NCBI RefSeq assembly: GCF_020921035.1
Contig: NC_063151.1
Coordinates: 22,884,934-22,948,933, forward strand
Length of the DNA stretch: 64,000 bases
Source: Rhodamnia argentea
Taxonomy: Eukaryota > Streptophyta > Magnoliopsida > Myrtales > Myrtaceae
Direction of reading: 5' to 3'
A model generated the notes under the pieces. It worked only from the letters and a program-made list of their open reading frames with translations, did not search any database and was not told the origin of the DNA. Position 1 is the first letter of the stretch. Every line of letters starts with the position of its first letter. This document shows, piece after piece, positions 11,401 to 22,050 of this stretch. A program made the translations under genes and the position numbers.

Positions 11401-12766
11401 TGGAATTTCTTGATGGAAAACTTATAAATAATGCAAGTGAATTGCTTATTAGGGAGGAAATTAACTGTTGGAGTCTGAGTTTTGAACAAGTAAATTTCCT
11501 TACCCCATACAATCAGACTCAATAGTTTGCTGTGTTTGACAGCTAATACTGGCAGTTTCCTTGGGGAATACCGGCCTGATTGGGGGTCAATGAGCTTCCT
11601 CATTGATTTTTTACGACCAACCGCCTCAGAAGGGTCTTCATGGTACAGTCTGCTGAAGAAAGCTGGAGGCGGTTGCAATGACCTCATGTACAGTGGCCAC
11701 ATGCTTGTTGCTGTACTTACAGCTATGGCTTGGACGGTACCCTTTTGTACTCTAGTTGTCGATTCTGTATTTTTTACAGAGAAATCCGCTTCCTTTCAAC
11801 ATAACACTCTGCTTAGAAAAGAATTCTTTGGCGGATGGGTTAAGGGAATGGAAAATAGACAAACAGAAAGTCCGGAAAAGCACAATCTCTCTGGCTGTTT
11901 GAATGTAATAATTCTTGGATTTTCTTACTGAATTGAGTGTTGAGGGTCAAAATGAGAATTTGAAGAGAAAAGCAGCTGCTTCCCTCACTTTTGCTCTAGT
12001 TTTACGAGTGATTGGATGGCTTCATTTGTTTCGCAGAATATGACTGGTTTGAAAAACATTTTTCTAAAAACCTATCACTCCTCTCACTTAAAATAATGAA
12101 AAAAAATTTCATTATCGACAACAATTTATGTTTAACATTTTCATGGACAATGAAAATATTTTCTTATTCAGTCATTTTTTTTTTGTGATACAAGTGATCG
12201 TTTTCGGAAAAATAATTTTCAAATCGTTCATTTTCCACGAAACAAATGCAAGCACATTAGGGGAAATTTACCTTCCAATTTCAATTATTTTCTTTCATTT
12301 AATGTCCTATTGCTTTGAGCAAAAGTTTCTGAAGTTTGCTCGTGTGCATCTATCATCCTTACAGGAGGCTTATGGGGGTCTCAGCTCAGTCTTCATATGG
12401 CTGCTCGTAATGCACAGTGCCCAAAGAGAGATAAGGGAACGCCACCATTATAGTGTAGATTGTATCGTTGCCATTTACGTGGGTATCCTCCTATGGAAGA
12501 TGACAGGTTTCATCTGGCCACCCAAAGATGCACGTAGAGACAGAAGGCTCTCAAAGCTCGAGAAGATTCAGAGCAGGCTAATTCAAGCTGCCAAGGACTC
12601 CGACATGGACGGAGTGAGAGAGCTGCTCAAGGAGGTTGAGTTGAGCAGCCAAGAGAAGAGCCCCGGCAGAAGCTCGAATTGGCTTATGTGGGTGTTTCCT
12701 TGTGCCACCATCTTTTCTGCACTAACCATTGTTCTTTTGGCCTTTACATACACAAGCGACGGGTGA
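8408..12766 (+). CDS. PAP2_C / sphingomyelin-synthase-like multi-pass membrane protein
   Basis: Four exons: 8408-8703, 10720-11114, 11543-11736 and 12365-12766, all with GT-AG borders and consistent phases, giving 428 residues. An in-frame ATG at 8357 would add 17 residues (SFTLSTTNGAVM...) and may be the true start. The protein has several membrane segments (ALWSMLALIAIS, FVASMVFMLLALLFEAL, HFLMLFMMLAFSVLF, a last one at the C-terminus, CATIFSALTIVLLAF). It carries the PAP2_C catalytic signature MYSGH (His about 283) and HHYSVD (His about 323, Asp about 327). The family includes animal sphingomyelin synthases and plant inositol phosphorylceramide synthases, which transfer lipid head groups in Golgi or ER membranes; this one resembles the Arabidopsis 'sphingomyelin synthetase family protein' group, whose substrate is not established. 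Intron 1 is about 2 kb; intron 3 contains a MITE. Confidence 0.85.
11990..12265. mobile_element. MITE in intron 3 of the PAP2_C gene
   Basis: AT-rich non-coding insert with inverted ends of the type tgaaaaacatttttctaaaaa / ttcattttccacgaaac. Its core, gtgatacaagtgatcgtttt, recurs at 43185-43205 as gcgatacaagtgttcgtttt in a second copy. Borders are approximate and no target-site duplication was fixed. Confidence 0.45.
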
Positions 12767-14212
12767 TCGGTTTGTATGCTTCAGAGTTCTTTTCCCGGCT
12801 CCCACGAATTAATGTTATTTTACATTGTAACACCATGTAACAGTATTTTCTTTTTGTGCTAAAACTGAGTGTACGACAACCATCGACCTATCCCCGTTAC
12901 CATTTTTAGCCCTTAACTGTATGATTTTCATTGAGCTCTTGTAACTCGTCGGATTTAATCTGTAAGCAGCGGAGGTGGAAATGTCGAAATTCTGTTGCGG
13001 ACATCTACATGTGAATGTGTTTCTGTCGGTGTAGAATTGAGTTATAATTTTCGTAAATTTGAACAGGCGCATAACCATGGTTGGGGAGATGACCTTTCTT
13101 GTGAGTTGCAAAGTGCAGAGTGAAGATCCTACTAGTGTAAATGTCATCATGAATCGAAGCTCATTCTGGGCATACATAGAAAAAGAGCTCTAGTGTTCTA
13201 ACCTTCAACTTGGAAGCTATGGCAGTACAACCTTATGCTATGGCCGCTGTTGATCGCGCATGCTTTGAGCTCGACTTGGTTGTATTGTTAATCAGCCGAC
13301 TAGATTGGAGTAATGCATGTTTTGCTAGCATTTGTTAGCCAATTAGTTAGGCTAGGCTCTCGACTCGGTTCTTATAAAGTAATACTGTCGGTTATGTGAT
13401 CGACTATCGACTTCATTAAAGATCACACTCACAAAAAATATGGGAGAATTGAAATCTTAGATCAAAACACTCACTACGGACAATAAAAGATCAAGCGACA
13501 AAAAAATTAAAGATACAAATCACAAAAAAAACCAAATGCATACCTTATCTCCATATCCTCAGCCTTCTCATTATAAGGATTTTTCATTGAGATGACAAAA
13601 AAAGGACATTTATTTTGATCGACAACCATGTTAAAAAAAAAAATTTCTTATGTTAGGCACTCAAAAGGCGTTTCTTTACTAAGCTCTTGCTTCATTGATA
13701 TGACTTCTCCGGGCTACCACATTATCATTCCGATGCGAATATCAATAGATAGCATGTCGGCCTATCGTAAGACGATAGGCAAAATATTAATCGCTCATTT
13801 TGGGAACTCAACGGAAATTCGAAACAACACGATAATTATTCATCTCTTTGTATTAATACTTCCTCGATATATTGGATATTTATAAAATATCGGACGACGT
13901 GGAATATGCGGAGGAAAATATAAATCCGTGAAAGGGAAAACGAAAATTGAAACGGTTGTTGCGACCAAAAACCTCCAATAACACTGGAGGCTTATTAAGG
14001 CAAACAATTTAGTTGGCATCGTCCAGTCTCCGCGATGTGGTCCCCACTTCCGACCCCGACTTCGCCACCAAAAAATCAGGCCCGTTGGATGGCGGGATTA
14101 CAGATCGCGACCCATCTCTGACCGTCCGATGTATAATCAGACGGACGAGATCCCCGGCGGACATTGTTCACTCGTCACAAGATTCACACCATAAAATTCC
14201 CCTCCGCTCACG
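12767..14212. other. 3' flank of PAP2_C gene and intergenic
   Basis: About 12767-13200 is the probable 3' untranslated region. No gene is recognised after it. A small hairpin, gcctatcg-taaga-cgataggc, lies near 13760. The last 400 bases become GC-rich, as expected for the proximal promoter of the next gene. Confidence 0.5.
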
Positions 14213-14219
14213 TATAAAA
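14213..14219 (+). promoter_or_regulatory. TATA box of thioredoxin y gene
   Basis: TATAAAA within cgtataaaagg lies 171 bases before the start codon at 14390, which would give a 5' untranslated leader of about 140 bases. Inferred from sequence and spacing only. Confidence 0.6.
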
Positions 14220-14389
14220 GGGGCCAGCGAAGATTCTGAAGCTCGCTACCTCCGCGAATCCACGCGCAGGACGACGCAGCCGTGGGAGATAATACTCGTC
14301 GCTCGCTCCTCTTCGATTTATCCTGAAAGGCAAAAGAGAGCTGGTGGTGGTCGTTCTTCCAATCCCTTCGCGGATTCGACCTCGTCTCC

Positions 14390-17300
14390 ATGGCGATTTC
14401 GCTCTCCCCCTCCTCGATTCCTTGTTTGAGGAGCGAGAATCCAGTCGGTTCGGTCGGCGCTTCTTCCTCCCTGTCGCCGCTCGGGCTCCGGTTTCCGGCG
14501 AGTTCTCGTGGGTTTGGCGGCGGTGGAAGCCAGAGAATCTCGGTGAATTCGAAGCCTCGGAGCTTCTCTCTGGTGGTAATACCTCTCTCCGATTCGTTGT
14601 TCTGCAGTGTTGCTCTGTTGTGGCTGAAGGCGTGCTGGCTGGAGCGTGAGCTCCTTCTTGTCTGATGCTTACTTGGTGTTGAAATGTTTGACTGGAATTG
14701 GACGTGTCTTTCTCTAATTTAGCTTGGCCGGGGCTTGTTTTTTTTTTTGGTTAAAAGCATTCATTTCTTGTGGATTTATTATGCTCTGGTGTGTATGTTC
14801 CACCAGCATCGACATCTAGGGTCAATAGAAGTGTTGGTGTTGTGGGTAAATCGTATGAGCGGTCATTCAGCGTTGGGCAAATTTTTGAATTGACTACTTA
14901 ACTTCAATTTTATCAGGGTGATATGCAATGAATGTGCTTTAGGAGCTAACCACGGACACTGTCATGTCATGCTTTCTTGATCTTCATCTATAAAAAAATT
15001 CACATGATGCTGGGTCATCAGTCTCGTGTCTTTTCTTTGACTAGATGGATTCTGTCATTGTACGGAGAAGATTTTAGGATTGACCTTTGTCATAAAAATG
15101 ATCTGTCTAGAAGAAAATAAACTGGTGAAATCTATCTTATGCTGTATTACAGGAGTTCACTCATTTAACGGGAGAGGAACTTTAACATTCTCATGTTAGC
15201 ATCTCGTCTGATATAAGCATCTGTCATTTATGTGACCATCCTGCTTAATGTTATCAAAAGGATCTATTAGTAAAGGCAAATGTTCAATGCTTTAGTTGGA
15301 CAATACTGCTGCAAAACTCTGCTGATGTTAGAGGAGTTGGTTCTTCCAATAGATGAGGAATTGTACATTTTAATGATAGCACCTGATGTGAGTTGATTGT
15401 CATACAAATACGCAAGCAAAGACATCCGACTTTCTGTTGTCAAAGAGATAGTTGCAAAGAAAGACCAAGCTTTGCTATTTTAAACTCTTTTGTTCAAGGG
15501 TATTACTGCTAGGCTGTGCTGACTTTGCTCTTTCATGTATTACAATTTCCGAATGTATTTCCATCCATTTTTTCAGGACCACTAGAAAGAGCCACACATG
15601 TACAGGATTTTTTTATTTTCAATTATTAAAAAATTGACATGCTTTCATAATTCCTTCACAGTTTAAGGAATTGTAATTAGATGTTGTATTTGCAAGTCCA
15701 GGGTTGCACACTAATAGTCATTACCTCTATCATTATGTAGGCATGAACTTTGTAGCATCGCTATATTTGCTGCTCTTGAGCCAATTTTTTGGGTAATTGC
15801 TGTGCATTATCTTTTAAAAATAATTTGAGGACATTTTCAAGATGTTTACCTCTTTCTTTTCCCTCTAAAAGATATGGTCTACTCACTTGCTTGCCTTGTT
15901 CCTTCTGTTTTGACGTTATCATCCAAGCTAAGAGCTCAAAAAATAGTGCTAATTGAGCATTGAAAGATTTGTTTGTACCAAATAATCGTAAATTTTAGCT
16001 TTGAGCCCTTCTGCTGATAGTTAGGATCTACGAGCAAAGCATAGAATTTTATTGAACTTTAGAATTCTGTTGAGAGTATGAGAAAGGCAATTAGCATGTA
16101 CAAGACATCATCATTAAGTGTAACTATGTGCTTTGGTACCTGAGAAAAGACAATATGAGAATTTAAACTATTTGGTAGGAATTGTGTGGCCCAGTACGTG
16201 ATGTTGCAGAAGCTCATTCGAGATGGTTTGGGTACGTCAAATGAAAAACTTTGAAGATACAAGGATATTGAAGAAAGTGGCATAGAGCTATTATGAATTA
16301 CAGTGCTAGAAACTTAGGAGTAGGGCCTACAATGGCATAAGGATAACTAGAAGACCTCACTAGAGGCTTGTAAAACTTCTTTGGGGAAGCCTGGGGGTTA
16401 ACGTATACCAACAAACTCTTAGCAGGAGTTGATTTTGTACATGTCAAACAACGACAGACAACAATCGACTCTATCTACCTATCCATCCATCCATCCATCC
16501 TTGACGATTCTTCTTGTTATTTGTTGTGTATTTTTCCCCTTGTGACTTGTCTGCATCCTGTTTAACTTTTGTTAAAGTTAAAACATATTTGGCATTCCTT
16601 GTACTCGTTTTCGCTGTCACTGGTAACAGCACTTGGTCTTTTATAGTTGGCTCCTTCCTCTGATATGATGGAGTAAAATTGATGATCCTCTTCCTCTTCT
16701 GGACTAGAAAAATATGGTCAAAGAAAGTATACGTGCTTCCTCTTGTGTCTGTTGGACCTTTTGGTGATATTGATTTTGATCTTTACTTTGTATGTTAGTT
16801 ACATCCACTTACCAGTATCCCTTGTTTTTACAGGTTGAAGCTAAGAAGCAGACATATAACTCTTTTGATGATTTGCTGGCCAAATCTGAGAAACCTGTGT
16901 TAGTTGATTTTTACGCTACTTGGTAATTTTCATCCTCCAAAGATCTGAAGCGATGATACCTGTTTTAATAAATCTTTGAGCAACTTGATTGGGCATAATA
17001 CTTAAAAGTGGAGCTGCTCTGCCAGGTGTGGTCCTTGTCAATTTATGGTTCCCATCCTGAATGAGGTCAGCATCAGACTTAAAGATACAATTCAAGTTGT
17101 GAAGATTGATACTGAGAAGTACCCCAGCATTGCTGATAAATACAGGATAGAAGCATTACCTACCTTCATCATATTTAAAGACGGGGAGCCCTTTGAGCGT
17201 TTTGTAAGTTTTATTGTTTTCACCTCTGCTGTCATGTGGAAATCCAATCTACAAGGTTCTCATAATTACTGGATAGTAGTTTATGTTAGTAAAGGCTCAT

Positions 17301-18166
17301 AAAGTTTTTGATACCGTGATCAGATGCCTTAGATATCCTAATATGAACGAAAACCTGCAGTCACAAGCTTCTTGGCGCATTTGCATTTTCTATAATGTGA
17401 ATGATACAGGGTGAACTCTGAATAGAGCACTTGCATTTTGCCAAAAAGCACATACATCTCTTGTAATGTATATAGGCACTTGGGCCCATCTTGTGGCATG
17501 AAGAATCAATAATGACCTTTAATCAGTGGACACCATTCTCCTAAACTTTTTTATGAATTGGGTATTCCATCCGACATCATCATTGTTCTTTTGCAAAACA
17601 TGGAACCAGCACCAAGGCCCTGATGAAGCATCAACATGTTTCTACGTAACAACAGATGATAAATACACACAAACTGCATAAGTCTTTAACAGCAATCAAC
17701 GGAAGACCTTCCGTTTGTAGAGCTTGACCATCCAGGAGAACACAGTTTATCTTGTTGCTAGGTTGCTGCAATCCGTGCATAGTTAAAAGACAAAGGGATG
17801 GTATTTTAAGCTAAAGGCAGAGGGTATCCCCATAATGTTTCTGTGAAAGACATCGTTGCCAGCTCACAATCTTGTACTTCCGGGAAGAAATGGTAATGAC
17901 TTTACGCATTGCCTCAGATTCATGCATTATTCTTGTGGTCTATGAATGGTAGTTAATTGGAATTTAGTTGATTCTCATTCACAATCCAATCGCCAGATTG
18001 GGTTGTGAAATTCTTGTGATGTTCGATTGCTTCCAACTGATTATTTTTTAAGATGTTTTTTTAATTAGCTACCCTCATAATTACCTATTTTCATTATCAG
18101 GAGGGTGCTCTGACAGCTGATCAACTGATCCAGCAGATTGAGGATTCGCTGAAAGTTAAGCAATAG
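14390..18166 (+). CDS. Thioredoxin y, chloroplastic
   Basis: Four exons, 14390-14575, 16834-16922, 17026-17203 and 18101-18166, give 172 residues, the same size as Arabidopsis Trx y1. Residues 1-60 are rich in Ser, Arg and Gly (LSPLGLRFPASSRGFGGGG) and form a chloroplast transit peptide. The thioredoxin fold follows: LVDFYATWCGPCQFMVPI with the redox pair Cys93 and Cys96 (WCGPC split across the exon 2/3 junction), then VVKIDTEKYPSIADKY, the cis-proline segment ALPTFIIF and the C-terminal helix QLIQQIEDSLKVKQ. Plant y-type thioredoxins reduce plastid antioxidant enzymes, for example peroxiredoxin Q and methionine sulfoxide reductases; this role is taken from the family. The exon 1 donor is read as gtg|gtaata, leaving a Val-Val join. 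Intron 1 is over 2.2 kb. Confidence 0.93.
16481..16500 (+). repeat. (ATCC)5 microsatellite
   Basis: Five ATCC tetramers in intron 1 of the thioredoxin y gene. Confidence 0.9.
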
Positions 18167-18784
18167 CTTTGGTGAGCCCCAGTTATTCTCTCGGTGTTGC
18201 TTCCATTGTAGGCATATCTGTTGAACACTGTCCATTCACAAATCCTCCATAATGCTGCAATTCTCATTTGAGAATGATAACTGGTGGCCTCAGCCTTGTT
18301 ATATGTAACTTTCAAGCGTGCCTAGGAAGTTCTATTCTCCTGTTTCCACTTTTTCCCCTTTCCGTGAACAGCCAGACTCTGCCAAGAGGTCTGGTTCACG
18401 ATCACATTGTTCATCTATGTAGATTGTGCTAATTGGACCTGAATTTTAAGGGAATTCGCTCGAGTAAATCACATCATAACAATTCTTCTCAAAAGTCTTT
18501 TTGTTCTGGTGGAGGGAAAGCTAGTGTATTTGCCAATTTGAAGAAATCTTTGATATTTGGTTCAAGAAATCTTTAATCGTGTCATTCTTAGGTGCCTTTC
18601 CCTTTTCCTGGAGAAGGGGATATATTGATTGGGAAGATTGTGATAACATTACTTCAAATATGTGCAATGATTTGGCTTCTTTACATTATATTACTTAAGA
18701 GCCTGCTAATAACCGAAGTATCTTGATAGGGTTGAGATGATTCTGGAGCAAGTTTTCCTTTTTCTCTTATAGAATATGTTCACT

Positions 18785-19250
18785 GGAAGTCTTAAAACTT
18801 GTCACGAAAGTACAATTGGACCTCAAAATTTGCAAAAAGTGCAATTAAGTCCAAAACTTGTTTGTGCAATCAAGTTATTTTGTTAATGTCGTCCAATTTG
18901 ACTAAAAGAAAATACTGATATGCTTTTTTTTTAATATTTTCTTTCTTATGTGGCGACGATGTGGAGTTGTTTTGGTTCAAATCTGATTTCTATCTAAATC
19001 ATATTTAAAAAAGGTAAAATTGAAAAAAAAAAAGTTAGAACGTCCTTGCCCACAGCTCCACCATTGTTGGGAAGGGATGGCGATGGTATGGAACGGTCGG
19101 TGGGCCTCAATCAAGGGCCAGCGGCTCTCGCTAACCACAGGCGAGGGTTGCGGCCCTCAACCAGTTTAGGTGAGGGTCGTTGACTCTCCCCCCGTTATGG
19201 TTGATGGTTGTCACTAGCGGGGGTTTGCCGCTCAAAAGGAGCCGCTCGTA
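18785..19250. mobile_element. MULE-like element with GC-rich core
   Basis: AT-rich arm with the family phrases aagtacaattggacctcaaaa, gtgcaattaagtccaaaac and tgtggcgacgatgtgg, followed by a GC-rich core (ggcgagggttgcggccctcaacc). It resembles the better-defined elements at 30699-31295 and 41065-41713. The right arm seems truncated and no target-site duplication was found. Confidence 0.45.
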
Positions 19251-19912
19251 AATTTTTCCCATAAGTTGAGAGATCCTAATCTTTACACTGAAATACGGAC
19301 ATTGAAAATATGAACACAGTTTCATCGCGTAAACTAATTCGCATGAATTTTCTGAAAATCTCTCTTTTGAATAGCAATATGTGATTGACCAAAAAAAAAA
19401 AAAAATTGGCAATATGCATTAACAAAAGAAACAGTACTACGGACAAGCTTGACGTCGTCCCAACTTCCCACGATCCAGTGCGTGGCCATCTAAGTAACAT
19501 CGACATACAACACGGGGCAAGACATGTTGACATCTCATTTTTTTAAAAATAAAACATTTCGATATGTTGGGACATTTATATACATGATATATTATCATAT
19601 ATTATCACACTTAGATTTTTATTTTTATCACATATATATTTGATAAATTTACATTTCAATCTTTAATTTATTGAAAATATTTAAAATTGATCCTGTGCAT
19701 ATCGAAATGTTGTGTCGGAATGTTGGATTCGCCTATCACTTGTGTGTGCCGACCATGAAACAGAAAATGCTTGCACGCCATTAAAGCTCCAAACAAAGAC
19801 GTACACAACATGATGACCGAATTTGCAGAACAAATCCAAGAGCAAAACCCGTCGAGCTTTATTGAATGAAACAAATGGAGAAATCAAAACCTGCTTCAAA
19901 TTGCAGAATCCT

Positions 19913-20269
19913 TCATAAACTCATGCCCAAACTCGAAAAACACAGACACCTCCACCTCACAGAAACCAAAGCCCGAACCTTCCTTTCATTCCCGAGAGCA
20001 AGAAGCGCGACGAGACCATCGCCAGGCTCGGCGACCGTCACCAAAGCACACGTCAACAGCTCCCCGCTCTGTGAGCTTGATGCCGACCACTGTCCGGTCG
20101 CTTGGAACTTCAGTGGCGTCGCTAGCTCTACGACGGCGACTCTGCCCGGAAGCATTTTCATCTTGTGGACGCGAGCTTCAAAATCCGAAGAGCTCGTTGA
20201 GGCTGAAGAAGACGTGAGGCTTTTTTCTTTTTTCTCCCTTGGTCGGAAAAATGTGCCCTCCCCAAACAT
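19913..20269 (-). CDS. Uncharacterised small ORF
   Basis: An ATG at 20269 opens a 118-codon frame ending in TGA at 19913. The product is Ser-rich at the N-terminus (SLTSSSASTSSSDF), followed by a mixed hydrophobic part with GDGLVALLALGNERKVRALV. Its GC content is higher than that of the surrounding AT-rich DNA, which hints at coding sequence. I recognise no family, signal peptide or membrane segment. The opposite strand is also open over most of the region, so a chance ORF is possible. It may equally be one exon of a larger gene. Confidence 0.25.
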   Translation of the reverse strand: MFGEGTFFRPREKKEKSLTSSSASTSSSDFEARVHKMKMLPGRVAVVELATPLKFQATGQWSASSSQSGELLTCALVTVAEPGDGLVALLALGNERKVRALVSVRWRCLCFSSLGMSL

Positions 20270-20289
20270 TAATTACGATCGAGCTTAAA

Positions 20290-20904
20290 TAAATATGAAT
20301 TGTGAGTGATGTCTGTTAAATTAATGTCTCGAGTTTGAATTGTTTACGGAACCCAATCTGAATTGGAGCATATAGATAAGGCGTTCAAGGAAAGTCCTAA
20401 TGGATATACACAAGGGATCTTATATGTATATTGCGGTGAGATGATAATAGCTTGCTTTATTTAATTTTCTTGATAAAAATCGCAAGATTGGATTTGGCGA
20501 TATCATGCAGTTTGACCGGTTGACCAAGTGATGGACTTCTCTTTGAAGACGTCTTCTGTCTTGATATTAAAAGCCATAACAGAGAGGGTTAACAAAAGAA
20601 CAACATATTGCTATAGAACGTACGTCGTTTTGTGACACTATAACAGACGCTCACAAACTCTCTAAAAAAAAAATAAACGTTCTCTTGTTCAAGATTCTCT
20701 ATGGGTATCGATAACGAACTATCGGCGGATCCGGATTCCTTCTCATTTGCGATTGGGGTTTCTAATATGTGGCTATCGAGGTATATTCGTTTTACGTGAT
20801 TTACCTCACCGATCAGTGATTCAAGTCGATCTAGGATTTGTATTTTGATGTAATCCGCTGTGTATTTATACTTATTTTATCGGGATCCGTTCCCATCACA
20901 ACAT
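20290..20904. other. Intergenic, nothing recognised
   Basis: No gene or defined repeat is seen. The last 70 bases approach the NLR remnant. Confidence 0.4.
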
Positions 20905-21480
20905 CTCGCCGACTTGTCCATCATGGGGTTCAAATCTTCCTCTACCTGAAAAAAATCCAATCCTCGAATTTACGCAAATGCATATGGAGAGCGTGGATCA
21001 ACGACTTGACCAGCATCTTAATAAGTTACTCACCGGCGGGCGGCGGCGGCTTCTCGCATTTAGAGGTGCTTTATTTAACGAGATGTGATGTGCTGAGGGA
21101 GATGGAGATTAGTCCAATCTTGTTGAAGTTTGGGTTACCAGATGCGGGCTTCCGAACTTGTCATGGCCCGTGCACAGTCCGGATCTCCAGAATTTGATGG
21201 TCGGAGGGTGCTATTCGATGGAGAAAATCATTGTGGATAGATTTGCACCAAAGGAATTAGGTGCTTCGGGACTATTGACACGTCTCGAACGTCTAGCTCT
21301 CTAGGAGCTTCCAAAACTAACGAGCATCTGCCGCCACGCTCTGTCGTTCCCTCATATGGGGCAAGCTTCCAAATAGGTTGGTGCCCCGGTCTCAGAAAGT
21401 TGCCGTTGCACTCGAACGACGCGAGGGGAAGCTTCAAGTTCACTCTCCTCTTGGATCAAGTCGTCACAAATGGTTTACGA
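20905..21480 (+). pseudogene. LRR-region pseudogene of RPS5-type NLR
   Basis: This stretch matches the 3' part of the intact NLR gene (about 28480-29060) in order. Shared pieces are ttctcgcatttagagg...ctttat, gctgagggagatggagatta, gatgcgggctt, the LRR lines around acgagcat and ctcagaaagttgccg, and gcgaggg...agcttc. The frame is broken by stops (for example a TAG after acgtctagctctc near 21303) and by deletions, including the segment equivalent to GRAPNRSCFPSL. No NB-ARC remnant lies directly upstream. It is a decayed 3' fragment of a second family member about 5 kb upstream of the intact gene. Confidence 0.8.
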
Positions 21481-22050
21481 GGAGAACCTCCTCTTGGATG
21501 CTAACTACACTGCAAAAGCCTCCGACTTCGATCACAAGTCAAGAGTGCTAGTCTGGTTTTTTTTTTTTTTTTCCAATCTATCTTATCATTGATGCACAAA
21601 AACATGATGAGATTCTCCACGGTAAGGGATATTTTTATCTCACCTTATCCTATTCTATTTCTAAAATCATAACCGGACAATCAAATGCAATCCCAAATAT
21701 GTAAAAGATGGATATTGTCTTTTTTCCACTGTTTAAATATTTTTTTTAGTAATGAATTACGAACTCGAATTAGCACAGATATAAAAATTAACAAGTTCAG
21801 TATGTGATCTCTGAAGTAACTTTTCTTTTTTTAATTTTTTTCAATTAGCTGATTGTCAATGAGAGTTCATACATTTAAAGTAATTATTGTTAATGGGGTT
21901 GGGGATAGCTGGGTAGATAATACCTTCCCCGGCTGGTCCACCATGTATGAACAAACTCTATATCTTGACTTGTGACCGTGTTCATTGTTAATGCGCCTGA
22001 AAAAGTCTATTGATCTTTCTTTTTTATTTCTTTACGTTTATCTTCGTGGA
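21481..22050. other. Intergenic, AT-rich
   Basis: It includes a T16 run near 21560. The bases near 21450-21490 (ggatcaagtcgtcacaaatgg) recur downstream of the intact NLR near 29445, so they are part of the ancient NLR duplication. Nothing else is recognised. Confidence 0.4.

Noticed and set aside
14013..14429. 138-codon plus-strand ORF upstream of thioredoxin y
   Set aside because: It overlaps the TATA box and transit-peptide start in another frame and has no family features.
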